Numbered from the stretch's first letter, positions 52,634 to 62,399 are shown. The stretch: 64,000 nucleotides of DNA from Chryseobacterium taiwanense (GCF_000813825.1 NZ_JWTA01000014.1:107752-171751); one strand, 5' to 3'. Notes: generated by a model from the letters alone, not told the origin. Numbers and translations are program-made.

Positions 52634-53649
52634 TATAAATCGTATTTCGCCGTCGCTGTTGTTCTTAGATCAGTAAATTCACCTCTTTCAAATTTCAGCT
52701 GAGCTACCATGGCAATCATTGCAGCGTTGTCTGTTGTATATTCAAATTTTGGGATATAGATATTCCAGCCTAGTTTTTCATGATTGTCCTGCATCACTTT
52801 TCTTAAAGCTGAATTGGCAGAAACTCCACCGGCAATTGCCACTTCTTTTATATTTAAGTCTAGTGCCGCTTTTTCCAGTTTGTTCATCAAAATTTCAATG
52901 ATGGATTTCTGAACAGAAGCGCATAAATCATTAAGGTTGTTTTTAATAAAATCAGGATCTTTTTTTACCTCTTTTTGGATGAAATATAATACTGAAGTTT
53001 TAATTCCGCTGAATGAATAATCGTAATTCTCCAGCTTAGGTTTATTAAATTTAAAAGAATCAGGATTTCCCTCTTTTGCCAATCGGTCAATAATAGAACC
53101 TGCAGGATAATCCAGATCAAATATTTTTCCGATTTTATCAAAAGCTTCCCCCGCAGCATCGTCAATGGTTTTTCCAATGATTTCCATCTCAAAATAATCT
53201 TTCACCAAAACGATCATTGTATGACCTCCACTTACGGTAAGACATAAGAAAGGAAATTTGGGCGGCATAGGATTTGCATCCTCAATGAAATGTGCTAAAA
53301 TGTGTGCCTGAAGGTGGTTTACCTCAATTAAAGGAACATCTAAACTCATAGCCAATGACTTGGCAAAAGATGTACCTACAAGAAGCGAACCCAAAAGTCC
53401 GGGACCACGTGTAAAGCCTATGGCAGAGATTGCATTTTGTTGTATATTTGCTTTGAGTAAGGATTTTTCAACAACAGGAATAATGTTTTGCTGATGTGCT
53501 CTTGAAGCCAATTCAGGAACCACACCACCATATTCTTTATGAATTGCCTGATTAGCGGCGATATTAGAAAGAATAGCATTTCCTTTGATAATAGCTGCTG
53601 AAGTATCGTCACAAGACGATTCGATACCTAAAATTATAGAGTCGCTCAT
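52633..53649 (-). CDS. tsaD: tRNA threonylcarbamoyladenosine synthase component TsaD
   Basis: TsaD transfers the threonylcarbamoyl group to A37 of tRNA, giving t6A. I start it at 53649 (MSDSIILGIESSCDD), giving 338 aa; the longer frame begins inside the divergent promoter region. Metal ligands are His112 and His116 in NHLQAHILAH; SGGHTMIVLV and GEAFDKIGK are present. t6A is the substrate of MtaB at 21875. The start codon lies four bases from that of the divergent TamB gene. Confidence 0.96.
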   Translation of the reverse strand: MSDSIILGIESSCDDTSAAIIKGNAILSNIAANQAIHKEYGGVVPELASRAHQQNIIPVVEKSLLKANIQQNAISAIGFTRGPGLLGSLLVGTSFAKSLAMSLDVPLIEVNHLQAHILAHFIEDANPMPPKFPFLCLTVSGGHTMIVLVKDYFEMEIIGKTIDDAAGEAFDKIGKIFDLDYPAGSIIDRLAKEGNPDSFKFNKPKLENYDYSFSGIKTSVLYFIQKEVKKDPDFIKNNLNDLCASVQKSIIEILMNKLEKAALDLNIKEVAIAGGVSANSALRKVMQDNHEKLGWNIYIPKFEYTTDNAAMIAMVAQLKFERGEFTDLRTTATAKYDL

Positions 53650-53653
53650 AATA

Positions 53654-56600
53654 ATGGCAAAGTTAGAGAATAATAACGAGAATGAGAACAAAAAATCAGT
53701 AGCTGAAAACTTAGGGAATCAGGTACAGAAAACTGTGGAAAATGTTCAAGAAACCGTAAAAGAAGCTTCCGAATTTGCCTCAGATGCCATAAAACATCCT
53801 TTGGATGCCGCTCAGGAAATAGGAAAGCAGGCGGCAAAAGATGTAACGAGCTATTCTTGGTGGGCGCGACTTTTACTGATTCTTTTTTGGTTTGTTCTTA
53901 GTGTCGTTGTTCTTGCTTTTATTGCCATTAATCTTCCCATTACCAAAAGATGGGCTGCAGATCAGGCGTTACAAATTGTAAACAGAGATTTTAAAGCAGA
54001 TATGTCTACCGAAAGTGTTGAGGTAGACTTTTTCGGAGATGTTACTATTAAAGGCTTAAAAGTAAAAGATTATAAAGGTTTTGAATTCATAAAAGCTAAA
54101 GAATTTATTGCCAATTCAGACTGGTTTTCATTAGCGACCAATATAGGAAAACACAATTCTTTAAGTTTTAACGGATTGATCCTTAAAAATGCCGATGTAA
54201 AAGTAATTACCTATAAAGGCGACAGTATTTCAAACTTCATACGATTTACAAAATTATTCGACAGCGGAAAAAAAAGAGATCCTAATAAACCTCCTTTTCA
54301 GCTTAATTCCCGATTAGAGATTTTGGATTCCAAAGTTTCTATCATTAATCAGAATTCACCTGGAGAACCGGGAAAATGGCTTACTGCGACCAATGTTAAT
54401 CTAAAAGCTCCAAAAGTAAGAGTAAATGGAGCAAATATTGCTGCACAAATCAACAATTTCACATTTACGACCAAGAGATGGGGGAAATCTCATTTTGTAG
54501 AAACCTTTTCTACGGAATTTTCTATGACAGAAGATTTTCTGTTGCTTAAAGATTTGACTTTAAATACCGATCATTCCTTACTACAGGGAGATATTAAATT
54601 TAATCTACATAAAGGTTCTTGGGCTGATTTTACCAATAAGGTAAAATGGGAGATGAATATCAATCAGGGAAGCCAGCTTAGCGGGTATGATATCAGTTAT
54701 TTTGTAACCAATTGGGATAATTTTATTCCTTTCAATCTTTCCGGGAAAATGGAAGGGCCGCTAAATCAATTTACTTTAGAGAACTTTCTGATTAGAAATC
54801 CTGATGTGAATATTGCGACAAAGAAACTGAAAGCGGATAATCTTCTTAAAGGAAACTTCCTAATACAAACTAACGATCTTTCTGCTGATTTCACCTATAA
54901 GGACTTAAAAAAGATGATGCCTTCTTTCATTTCGAAGAAGATGAAAAACTTTGCAGATGATTTTGGAAAACTGAAATACAACGGAACGGCTAAAGTAAGT
55001 CCAAAGCAGGTCTATGTCTCATCTGGAAACCTTATGACAGGAATCGGACAGGCTAAAATCACAAATTTCACATTATCAGATTATAGTTCTTCATTACCAA
55101 AATATGTTGGATATGCAGAGATAAAAGATTTGAATACCTCTGTAATCACAAAAAATAAGTCAGTAGGATTAATTTCAGGTAAATTTAATATCAACGGACA
55201 AAGTTTTGATGTTAATACCATGAAGCTGAGTACGAAATCTCAGATTTCAAGTGTTGAGATTATGAATAAAGAGATCAATAACGTGTATTTAGACGGTTTA
55301 TTAGATCATAAAAAATATAACGGGCTCATTACGGTGAACGATGAGCAGGCAAAAGCTACTATAAAAGGATTAATAGACTTCAGTACTTCAAGAATTTTTG
55401 CCAACGTAGATGCCAATGTGAATTATTTGAATATGAATTACTTCACGGGTAAACCGGGAAATCAAATTGTAAGCGGACAAGTGGTTGGGAAAATGGCAAT
55501 GTCTACCATTAATGATTTGAATCTAGATGTAGAAGCTCATAATATAGATTTTGCAACGGCAGACCAACGATATAAAATTCCTAACGCAAAACTTAAAACG
55601 TATCTGGAAAACGGAGGAAGAGTAATTGATGTGAATGCTCCGGGAGCTCTTGATGGTAAAATTTCGGGGAGATATAACCTTGCAGACCTTGTTGGAATGG
55701 TAGAAAACGGATTAGGAAAAATCTTAGTAGGTCCTCCACCAAGAAAATTGTACCGAGGTGAAAGTTTTGCAATGAATTTTAATGTCGAGCAAGGCTTGAT
55801 CAGTTATTTTATGCCGGATTTGAAACTACCGCAAGGAGCTAAAGTGGAAGGTGAATATGATGGTAATTCTAATAATTTAATACTAAATCTTGATGCAGCT
55901 TCTCTGAAATATGTGATGACCAAAGTAGAGGAAATTACAGATGCAGATAAAGCATTGGCTGCGGCGAATCCTTCCTATAAAATTAATGAGAGGGAAAATA
56001 TTACGAAAGACAGCGCTATGGTCGACAGTGTTATGGTAAGAATTAATACGGCTAATCTTGATCAACAGCTGTACGCTAAAATAAATAAGATAGAATACAA
56101 TAAAAATATACTTCGGGATATTACCTTAACCGGTAAAAATGAAAATAATACCATCCTTAGAATTTCCACCAATTTTAAACATGGAAGTCCTGAAGATGAT
56201 ATGGAAGATAAGTTGAAAAGCTATGCGATCAATTTCAATCAGTCTACGAATGCAGCAGGTGATTTTGTGTTCAGATTCGAGCCTACGGAAATTGCCTTTA
56301 ATGATGTAGTTTGGAGAATAGATACTGATCCGAACTTAGATCATTCTATTGTATATAGGAAAAAGACATCCGACTTTGAAATAAGGAATCTGAGAATTTA
56401 TTCAGATAACAGTTCATTGCAGATTAATGAATCAACCTTTAAATCTGCAAAAGACTTTTATGTAGATGCGGAAGTAAAAGACTTTTCAATAGAGAAACTT
56501 TTAGAAATGCAGTCGGGAGGTAATTCTATGGGAATAAAAGGACTGGCAAATGGTAACGTAAAAATCAGAATGGATAAAAATACGTTGCAGCCTCTTGTAG

Positions 56601-58441
56601 ATATGACCATAGATGATATCATAATGAATGGGAACGACATGGGAGATATTACCATATCGGCGACCAACAGTTTTTCTTTAAATGTTTATGATATTGATAT
56701 AAAAGTTGCTTCGGCTGGAATTATTGGAAATAACAATCTACATGTTACCGGAACTGTAAATAACAATACTTCGACTCCTATTATCGATCTTACGGCTGAA
56801 ATGAGAGATTTTGATCTGGCATTTACCCAACAGTTTGTACAATCCATTTTTGGAAATATGCGTGGTAAAGCAACGGGGGATCTTAAAATCAGTGGAAAGC
56901 TGAATGATTTGGATTATAGTGGAGATATTGATTTGAAAGGATTTGGTTTGAAACTTTTATTTACCGGAGTTGATTACTCTTTTGATGATACTACAATTCC
57001 TCTGTCAAAAGGTTTAGCAGTTCTTAATAATATTGGAGTTCATGACGGAAGAACAAATTCTCAGGGAACTATTTCAGGATATATCCGTTTTGAAACTTTA
57101 TCTTCCATGCAGGTCGCTTTGTTCTTTAATGCGAGTAATCTGATGGTGCTAAATTCAACCCAAAAAGATAACGATTTGTTTTGGGGAAGAGTGTACGGAC
57201 AAGGGGAAGCTACCATTTCTGGGCCAGTTTCGGCATTGGATATTGAAACCAGTCCACGAACACCATTTAAAGCCTTATTTGGAAGTACCTTTACTTTTAA
57301 TTCCGCTTCTACCAGCAATGTGGAAGAATTTAAAATGCTGAGGTTCTTAAAAGAAAATAAGATTGGGGAAATCGTACTGGAAGAAAAGAAGAGATCCGGA
57401 GCGAATATGAATATTGATTTAAGCTTAGATATTGATAAAGGAACTACCGTAAATGTTTTGGTGGGTGATGATGTCGGAAATATTTCTGTGAAAGGGACTG
57501 CGAATAATCTGAAATTCCAGATGAGCAGACAGGGAAATATAGCGATGAACGGAGCTTATATGGTGGATACCGGAACATTTATTTCTAAAGCGATTCTTAA
57601 TAAAACTTTCCAGATAGAAAAAGGAAGCAGTATTCGTTGGGACGGTGATGCTATGAAGCCAGCTTTAGACATTACTGCAAATTATATGAGAATGGTTTCC
57701 AATACCGGAGAATATCTGAGTATGAGTGGTCTTCAACCGATTAAAATTCTTCTTCAGGCTAAGATTACCGAAAGTTTGACAAATCCGGATGTAGAATTGG
57801 GGTTGACGGCTTTAGATGTCTCTAGTCAGGTAAAAGAATCATTAAATGCCAAATTAAGTCAGGATGGTGAAAAAGTATTGCAGTTTGGATCTATTTTGCT
57901 GCTTAACAGCTTTAATATGACGACGGGTGGAGTAGGTGTAGATTTCGCAGGAGTTGCTGAAAGTTCCGGATACAATATGATTTTAAAACAATTGGGTTCC
58001 GCTTTGAATACAATGAGTAATGAATTCCAGATCGACTTAAATTATGTAAAAGGAGATCAGAACTCAAATACAGGAGACAGAGCCAATGCCGGTGTGAGCT
58101 TCGAAGTTTCCCCAAGAGTGAATGTGAAAACGGGTCTTGGAATTCCACTTTCTAAAACTGATAATACAGATACAAATAACTTCCTTTCCGGGGAAGGGTC
58201 TATTGAATATGATATTTCTAAAAAGAATGACGGTACTGTTCTCTTAAGAGGATATTCTAAGCCATCTAATATAGGAATGGGAACAGGTCTTAATGCGAAT
58301 GGTTCAGCAAATCAGTCATATGGAGTGGGGGTCGTTTGGAGTAAAAGTTTTAATTCTCTGTTTAAGAAGAAAAAGAATAAAAAACAGCAGCCTGCTGAAA
58401 CTGAAATAAAAACAGATTCTGTAAAATCAGAGGTTAAATAA
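53654..58441 (+). CDS. translocation and assembly module TamB-like (DUF490) protein
   Basis: A 1595-aa protein, started at 53654 to match the divergent tsaD start; the frame extends further upstream only through tsaD. An N-terminal cytosolic helix-rich segment (about 1-65, with NQVQKTVENVQETVKEASEF) precedes a membrane anchor at about 70-93. The long periplasmic part consists of beta-helix repeats (for example DNSSLQINEST, GNVKIRMDKNT). The C-terminal DUF490 domain begins near residue 1300. TamB-like proteins move phospholipids and help outer-membrane protein insertion across the periplasm. No partner TamA gene is in the window. Confidence 0.9.
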   Translation: MAKLENNNENENKKSVAENLGNQVQKTVENVQETVKEASEFASDAIKHPLDAAQEIGKQAAKDVTSYSWWARLLLILFWFVLSVVVLAFIAINLPITKRWAADQALQIVNRDFKADMSTESVEVDFFGDVTIKGLKVKDYKGFEFIKAKEFIANSDWFSLATNIGKHNSLSFNGLILKNADVKVITYKGDSISNFIRFTKLFDSGKKRDPNKPPFQLNSRLEILDSKVSIINQNSPGEPGKWLTATNVNLKAPKVRVNGANIAAQINNFTFTTKRWGKSHFVETFSTEFSMTEDFLLLKDLTLNTDHSLLQGDIKFNLHKGSWADFTNKVKWEMNINQGSQLSGYDISYFVTNWDNFIPFNLSGKMEGPLNQFTLENFLIRNPDVNIATKKLKADNLLKGNFLIQTNDLSADFTYKDLKKMMPSFISKKMKNFADDFGKLKYNGTAKVSPKQVYVSSGNLMTGIGQAKITNFTLSDYSSSLPKYVGYAEIKDLNTSVITKNKSVGLISGKFNINGQSFDVNTMKLSTKSQISSVEIMNKEINNVYLDGLLDHKKYNGLITVNDEQAKATIKGLIDFSTSRIFANVDANVNYLNMNYFTGKPGNQIVSGQVVGKMAMSTINDLNLDVEAHNIDFATADQRYKIPNAKLKTYLENGGRVIDVNAPGALDGKISGRYNLADLVGMVENGLGKILVGPPPRKLYRGESFAMNFNVEQGLISYFMPDLKLPQGAKVEGEYDGNSNNLILNLDAASLKYVMTKVEEITDADKALAAANPSYKINERENITKDSAMVDSVMVRINTANLDQQLYAKINKIEYNKNILRDITLTGKNENNTILRISTNFKHGSPEDDMEDKLKSYAINFNQSTNAAGDFVFRFEPTEIAFNDVVWRIDTDPNLDHSIVYRKKTSDFEIRNLRIYSDNSSLQINESTFKSAKDFYVDAEVKDFSIEKLLEMQSGGNSMGIKGLANGNVKIRMDKNTLQPLVDMTIDDIIMNGNDMGDITISATNSFSLNVYDIDIKVASAGIIGNNNLHVTGTVNNNTSTPIIDLTAEMRDFDLAFTQQFVQSIFGNMRGKATGDLKISGKLNDLDYSGDIDLKGFGLKLLFTGVDYSFDDTTIPLSKGLAVLNNIGVHDGRTNSQGTISGYIRFETLSSMQVALFFNASNLMVLNSTQKDNDLFWGRVYGQGEATISGPVSALDIETSPRTPFKALFGSTFTFNSASTSNVEEFKMLRFLKENKIGEIVLEEKKRSGANMNIDLSLDIDKGTTVNVLVGDDVGNISVKGTANNLKFQMSRQGNIAMNGAYMVDTGTFISKAILNKTFQIEKGSSIRWDGDAMKPALDITANYMRMVSNTGEYLSMSGLQPIKILLQAKITESLTNPDVELGLTALDVSSQVKESLNAKLSQDGEKVLQFGSILLLNSFNMTTGGVGVDFAGVAESSGYNMILKQLGSALNTMSNEFQIDLNYVKGDQNSNTGDRANAGVSFEVSPRVNVKTGLGIPLSKTDNTDTNNFLSGEGSIEYDISKKNDGTVLLRGYSKPSNIGMGTGLNANGSANQSYGVGVVWSKSFNSLFKKKKNKKQQPAETEIKTDSVKSEVK
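53658..53665 (-). promoter_or_regulatory. -7 element of tsaD inside the TamB gene
   Basis: TAACTTTG on the minus strand overlaps codons 2-4 of the divergent gene. Transcription would start about 4-7 bases on, leaving almost no leader before the tsaD ATG at 53649. Confidence 0.55.
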
Positions 58442-58523
58442 TTAGAATATTTTAATGATTTTTATCATCCATGTTAATTATTGTTAATGTTTGCTATAAT
58501 TTTTTTTGCTAAATAATTTTTAC

Positions 58524-58531
58524 TAAATTTG
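58524..58531 (+). promoter_or_regulatory. -7 element of the Lrp-family gene
   Basis: TAAATTTG, 44 bp before the ATG at 58576. Confidence 0.5.
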
Positions 58532-58575
58532 CAAAATATATATTTGTTTTTTACAAAAAATACAATCAGACTAAT

Positions 58576-59046
58576 ATGAACTATCAACTGGACGAAATAG
58601 ACAAGAAAATTCTTGATTTCTTAGTAGAAAATACAAGAATGCCTTTTACGGAAATTGCAAAACAAATGGATGTTTCTGCTGGAACAATTCACGTAAGAGT
58701 GAAAAAAATGGAAGATGCGGGTATTATTTTGGGATCATCTCTTAACATCGATTACGGAAAGCTAGACTATCACTTCACAGCTTTTATCGGAATTTTATTG
58801 ACAAAATCTAACAGAACTCAAGAAGTTTTGAAAGAATTGTCAACTCTTCCAAATGTAATCGAAGCGAGCGTTATTTCAGGAAAATATAATATTTTCTGTA
58901 AAGTAAGAGCTAAGAATACTGATGATGCTAAAAGAATTATTTATCAAATAGATGACATTCAGGATGTAATGAGAACTGAAAGTATGATCTCTATGGAGGA
59001 ATTCTTAAGCGACAAAAACAGATTGATTAACGCTATCTCTATTTAA
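58576..59046 (+). CDS. Lrp/AsnC family transcriptional regulator
   Basis: A 156-aa regulator. The N-terminal helix-turn-helix is TEIAKQMDVSAGTIHVRVKKM (about 25-45), and the C-terminal RAM domain binds a small ligand, often an amino acid (TAFIGILLTKSNRTQEVL and later NVIEASVISGKYNIFCKV). It opens with DEIDKKILDFLVENTRM, typical of the family. It probably acts as a dimer or octamer on amino-acid-related genes; its targets are not visible here. It ends in a perfect 13-bp hairpin. Confidence 0.92.
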   Translation: MNYQLDEIDKKILDFLVENTRMPFTEIAKQMDVSAGTIHVRVKKMEDAGIILGSSLNIDYGKLDYHFTAFIGILLTKSNRTQEVLKELSTLPNVIEASVISGKYNIFCKVRAKNTDDAKRIIYQIDDIQDVMRTESMISMEEFLSDKNRLINAISI

Positions 59047-59070
59047 TCAAATTTTAAACGAATTATATAA

Positions 59071-59108
59071 AAAGAACTTATGAAATCTCTCATAAGTTCT
59101 TTATTTTT
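59071..59108 (+). terminator. terminator of the Lrp-family gene
   Basis: A perfect 13-bp stem AAAGAACTTATGA/TCATAAGTTCTTT with a 6-nt loop, then A-T-T-T-T-T. The last base of the stem is also the first base of the next promoter's -7 element. Confidence 0.85.
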
Positions 59109-59109
59109 G
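59102..59109 (+). promoter_or_regulatory. -7 element of the small membrane protein gene, fused to a terminator
   Basis: TATTTTTG, only 6 bp before the ATG at 59115. Transcription would start at or just before the ATG, so the message is leaderless or nearly so. The promoter overlaps the T-tail of the Lrp terminator. Confidence 0.55.
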
Positions 59110-59114
59110 TACCT

Positions 59115-59492
59115 ATGGAAGAATATAGCTATTTTGATGAAGATCCGAAGAAAGGATGGGGTTTTATAGGGGCATTCGCAGCCTTGATGTTGTTTACGAT
59201 CATGGGATTCGGAATCGATCTTGATGAATATCTGCAGCATGAAACATTAAATATTCCGGCTTGGTATTCTTATGCTATTTTCACGATTGACGCGTTGATG
59301 GTTGTAAGTCTTGTTTTAATGTTTTTTTACAGAAAAATAGGCATCTTTGCATTCCCTGCGCTGCTTGTTCTGCACTTCTTTATGCACAATTATTATCTGT
59401 CAACTTTTCTGTATACAGATGTTACCAATCTTTTCCTTTTTACAGGATTCGGGATGTTGGCAATTATTCCGAAATGGAAGTTTTTTAAATAA
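59115..59492 (+). CDS. small membrane protein, four helices
   Basis: A 125-aa protein beginning MEEYSYFDEDPKKGWGFIG and showing four hydrophobic segments (about 17-33, 50-67, 70-88 and 98-115). It resembles the DUF2569-like small membrane proteins, but I cannot confirm the family. It lies behind the Lrp-type gene with its promoter inside that gene's terminator. Function unknown. Confidence 0.55.
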   Translation: MEEYSYFDEDPKKGWGFIGAFAALMLFTIMGFGIDLDEYLQHETLNIPAWYSYAIFTIDALMVVSLVLMFFYRKIGIFAFPALLVLHFFMHNYYLSTFLYTDVTNLFLFTGFGMLAIIPKWKFFK

Positions 59493-59514
59493 CCTTAGGG
59501 TATATTATAATATA

Positions 59515-59545
59515 AAAAGAAACGGGCTTTAAGCCCGTTTCTTTT
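59515..59545 (+). terminator. terminator of the small membrane protein gene
   Basis: AAAAGAAACGGGCTT pairs with AAGCCCGTTTCTTTT, near perfect, and T follows. Confidence 0.8.
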
Positions 59546-59613
59546 GTTTAATGATCTTTTGCCGATTTAAAAGTGAATTCTTAATGGGGAAGAAAACAAG
59601 TTTAATACTAAAA

Positions 59614-60291
59614 TTATTTAGGGTTTAGCTTATCCAAAATTTTCTTGGCATACATTTGACCCTCCGGATTATTGTAACTTACAAAACTGATAAAATTACC
59701 ATCCTTATCCAAAATAAAACTTGTTGGATAAAAAGGAATTTCCATTAAGTTTAATAAAGGGTGTTGGTTGGATAAGTGAACAAAATTAAAAGAAGTCTTC
59801 TCCAAAAATCTTTTTACAATAGTCTCTTGATCAAAAGTAACGGCAATAAAGTTTACTTTGTCCTTATATTCTTCCTGTAGCTTATTGAGATCAGGAATTT
59901 CTTCAACACAAGGTTTACAGTTTGTGTACCAACAATTGATAAAATAAGGCTTAGATTTATTAATACTTTTATTGTTGCGGACTTCTTCTAATCCTATAAA
60001 ATTGACCTTCTTTTTAAAAATTTGCTCAAAGTATACTTGATTGTTAAAATAGTATCGGGTAGTATGGTCGGCTAATTCAACTTTTAGATTGGGGAGAGCA
60101 AAAGTACTGTCGTTCTTTTTGAAAACTAAAGCTATTTTCTCTGTTAACTTTCCTTTTGTAGAAATATTATCTTTAAACTTTTCATAGCTGGTTTGATTAA
60201 AAACCTGATTTCCATTTAAGATATGATATTGATTTTGTGCAAATAAGAAGTAAGTGTTTAAGAAGAGGAGAAGAGAAAAGAGTTGTTTCAT
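59614..60291 (-). CDS. TlpA-like periplasmic thiol:disulfide reductase
   Basis: A 225-aa exported protein with a signal peptide (KQLFSLLLFLNTYFLFAQ). The thioredoxin-like C-terminal half has a CxxC at Cys125-Cys128 (WYTNCKPCVEE), then a cis-Pro loop, EIPFYPTSFILDKDGNF. The first half has no clear homology. TlpA-like proteins keep periplasmic cysteines reduced, often in cytochrome maturation. The active-site motif CKPC differs from the usual CxPC with Gly/Pro first residue. The start is the ATG at 60291. No neighbour indicates the substrate. Confidence 0.8.
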   Translation of the reverse strand: MKQLFSLLLFLNTYFLFAQNQYHILNGNQVFNQTSYEKFKDNISTKGKLTEKIALVFKKNDSTFALPNLKVELADHTTRYYFNNQVYFEQIFKKKVNFIGLEEVRNNKSINKSKPYFINCWYTNCKPCVEEIPDLNKLQEEYKDKVNFIAVTFDQETIVKRFLEKTSFNFVHLSNQHPLLNLMEIPFYPTSFILDKDGNFISFVSYNNPEGQMYAKKILDKLNPK

Positions 60292-60371
60292 TTGTTTTAG
60301 TTTTATAACAGCAAAACGTATTTTTTAGAATATTTATTGTTGAAATTTGATCTCAATGAAATCTAAAATAA

Positions 60372-60397
60372 AAAAGCATCCCCGAAAGGATGCTTTT
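60372..60397 (-). terminator. terminator of the transketolase operon
   Basis: AAAAGCATCC pairs perfectly with GGATGCTTTT; on the minus strand the T-run follows the hairpin after the stop at 60420. Confidence 0.8.
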
Positions 60398-60419
60398 CAT
60401 ATATATATGTAAGAAAATA

Positions 60420-61364
60420 TTATGCTAAAATTCTCTTTACTGCTTCTTTTACAGCGGCAGCATCGATTTTATATTTCTTCATCAATTCAGCTGGTGTAGC
60501 AGACTCTCCGAAAGTATCATTTACAGCAACGAATTCCTGTCTTGTAGGTCTTTTTCTAGCTAACATTCCTGCAACAGACTCCCCTAAACCACCAAGGTAG
60601 TTGTGTTCTTCAGCAGTAACGATTTTACCTGTTTTTTCTACAGATTTTAAGATGATTTCTTCATCAAGAGGTTTAATTGTGTGGATGTTGATTACCTCAC
60701 AAGAAATACCTTCTTTTTCAAGCTCATCAGCAGCAACTAAAGACTCCCAAACCAAGTGACCTGTAGCAACAATTGTTACATCAGTTCCTTCCTGTAAAAG
60801 AATTCCTTTTCCGATTTCGAAAGGCATATCTTCCGGAATGAAAACAGGAACAGTTGGTCTACCGAATCTTAAGTATACAGGACCATCGTGCTCAGCAATA
60901 GCAATAGTAGCAGCTTTTGTCTGGTTGTAGTCACAAGGGTTGATTACAGTCATTCCAGGAAGCATTTTCATCATACCGATATCTTCTAATACTTGGTGAG
61001 TAGCACCATCTTCTCCTAAAGTAAGACCTGCGTGAGAAGCACAGATTTTAACGTTTTTCCCAGAGTAAGCGATCGATTGACGAATCTGATCATATACTCT
61101 TGAAGTAGAGAAGTTAGCGAAAGTTCCCGTAAAAGGAATTTTTCCTGTAATGCTAAGACCTGCAGCAAGACCCATCATGTTTGCTTCTGCAATACCAGTC
61201 TGGTAGAATCTTTCAGGAGCTTTTTCAATGAACTTCTCCATTTTCAAAGATCCGATAAGGTCTGCACAAAGTGCTACAACATTAGGGTTTGTATCAGCAA
61301 GTTCAGCTAATCCGGCTCCGAATCCTGAACGTGTATCTTTTTTTTCTGTATATGTAAATTTCAT
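60420..61364 (-). CDS. transketolase, C-terminal (pyrimidine-binding) subunit
   Basis: A 314-aa protein carrying the second half of transketolase (PYR and C-terminal domains). I start it at 61364 ([16 protein letters not shown]); the longer frame has no convincing start. Visible: [35 protein letters not shown] (the glutamate that activates thiamine diphosphate) and [14 protein letters not shown]. With the N-terminal subunit gene just upstream it makes a two-subunit transketolase of the pentose phosphate pathway, as in many Bacteroidota. A 97-bp repeat-rich gap separates the two. Confidence 0.94.
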   Translation of the reverse strand: MKFTYTEKKDTRSGFGAGLAELADTNPNVVALCADLIGSLKMEKFIEKAPERFYQTGIAEANMMGLAAGLSITGKIPFTGTFANFSTSRVYDQIRQSIAYSGKNVKICASHAGLTLGEDGATHQVLEDIGMMKMLPGMTVINPCDYNQTKAATIAIAEHDGPVYLRFGRPTVPVFIPEDMPFEIGKGILLQEGTDVTIVATGHLVWESLVAADELEKEGISCEVINIHTIKPLDEEIILKSVEKTGKIVTAEEHNYLGGLGESVAGMLARKRPTRQEFVAVNDTFGESATPAELMKKYKIDAAAVKEAVKRILA

Positions 61365-61387
61365 TTTACTTAAGTTTTTAATAATTG

Positions 61388-61459
61388 ATAAATGATAGGT
61401 GATTAATGATATTTTAAAGATTTGCAATCATCATTTATCGTTGATAATTTATCATTTAT
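61388..61459. repeat. AT-rich repeat between transketolase subunits
   Basis: ATAAATGATA (61388-61397) and TATCATTTAT (61450-61459) are perfect inverted copies, and a third TCATTTATC occurs at 61431. It is a common type of low-complexity repeat in such genomes. Confidence 0.5.
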
Positions 61460-61461
61460 AA

Positions 61462-62313
61462 TTAATAATCAGCAGGAGCTTCTAAATATAATTGTTTGAA
61501 TGCTGTATCCAATTGCTCATCGTTAGGAGCTTTTCCGTGCCAAGCATGAGTTCCCATCATAAAGTCTACACCTGCTCCCATTTCTGTATGAAGAATGATT
61601 GCTACAGGCTTTCCTTTTCCTGTTTCTGTTTTTGCTTTTTCAAGAATAGCGATTACAGCTTCAAGATCGTTACCGTTTTTCTCTTCCAAAACTGTCCATC
61701 CGAAAGCCTCCAATTTTGCATGAAGATTTCCTAAAGAAAGTACATTTTCTGTACTTCCGTCAATTTGTTGTCCGTTATAGTCAATCGTAGAAATGATGTT
61801 ATCCACTTTTTTTGCTGCAGCATACATAAATGCTTCCCAAACCTGACCTTCCTGCAATTCACCATCTCCATGTAGAGAGTAAACTAAAGAGCTGTCTCCG
61901 TCTAATTTTTTACCTTGAGCCACACCAAGAGCTACAGAAAGACCTTGTCCTAAAGAACCAGAAGCGATTCTTACACCAGAAAGACCTTCGTGAGTGGTAG
62001 GGTGACCTTGCAATCTAGAATCTAATTTTCTGAAAGTACTTAATTCTTCAACAGGGAAAAAGTCGAATCTAGCTAAAGTAGAATAGAATACCGGAGAAAT
62101 GTGTCCGTTTGAAAGATAGAAATGATCTTCATTTTTACCTTCCATCGTGAAAGGAAGATTATAGTTCATTACCTTTCCATAAAGGGCTGTGAAGTATTCA
62201 GTACAACCTAAACTTCCACCTGGGTGACCAGAATTTACAGCGTGAACCATTCTTAAAATGTCTCTTCTGATTTGCGTAGTAAGAGATTTTAACTCTTCGA
62301 TACTTTTACTCAT
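61462..62313 (-). CDS. transketolase, N-terminal (thiamine diphosphate-binding) subunit
   Basis: A 283-aa protein with the first half of transketolase: MVHAVNSGHPGGSLG, HFYLSNGHISPVFYS, GSLGQGLSVALG and the thiamine diphosphate/Mg motif HGDGELQEGQVWE followed by NGQQIDG. It transfers two-carbon units between sugar phosphates. It lies upstream of the C-terminal subunit gene on the same strand. The start ATG at 62313 is 58 bp after a terminator that separates it from the symporter gene. Confidence 0.95.
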   Translation of the reverse strand: MSKSIEELKSLTTQIRRDILRMVHAVNSGHPGGSLGCTEYFTALYGKVMNYNLPFTMEGKNEDHFYLSNGHISPVFYSTLARFDFFPVEELSTFRKLDSRLQGHPTTHEGLSGVRIASGSLGQGLSVALGVAQGKKLDGDSSLVYSLHGDGELQEGQVWEAFMYAAAKKVDNIISTIDYNGQQIDGSTENVLSLGNLHAKLEAFGWTVLEEKNGNDLEAVIAILEKAKTETGKGKPVAIILHTEMGAGVDFMMGTHAWHGKAPNDEQLDTAFKQLYLEAPADY

Positions 62314-62370
62314 TTTATAAGATTTATTTGCACGCGAATTTACAATTTTTTACTGGGTTACGGAAATGCA

Positions 62371-62399
62371 AAAACTCTGAGATTAAAACTCAGAGTTTT
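62371..62399 (-). terminator. terminator of the sodium symporter gene
   Basis: AAAACTCTGAG pairs perfectly with CTCAGAGTTTT around a 7-nt loop. On the minus strand it follows the symporter stop at 62482 and precedes the transketolase gene. Confidence 0.8.
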
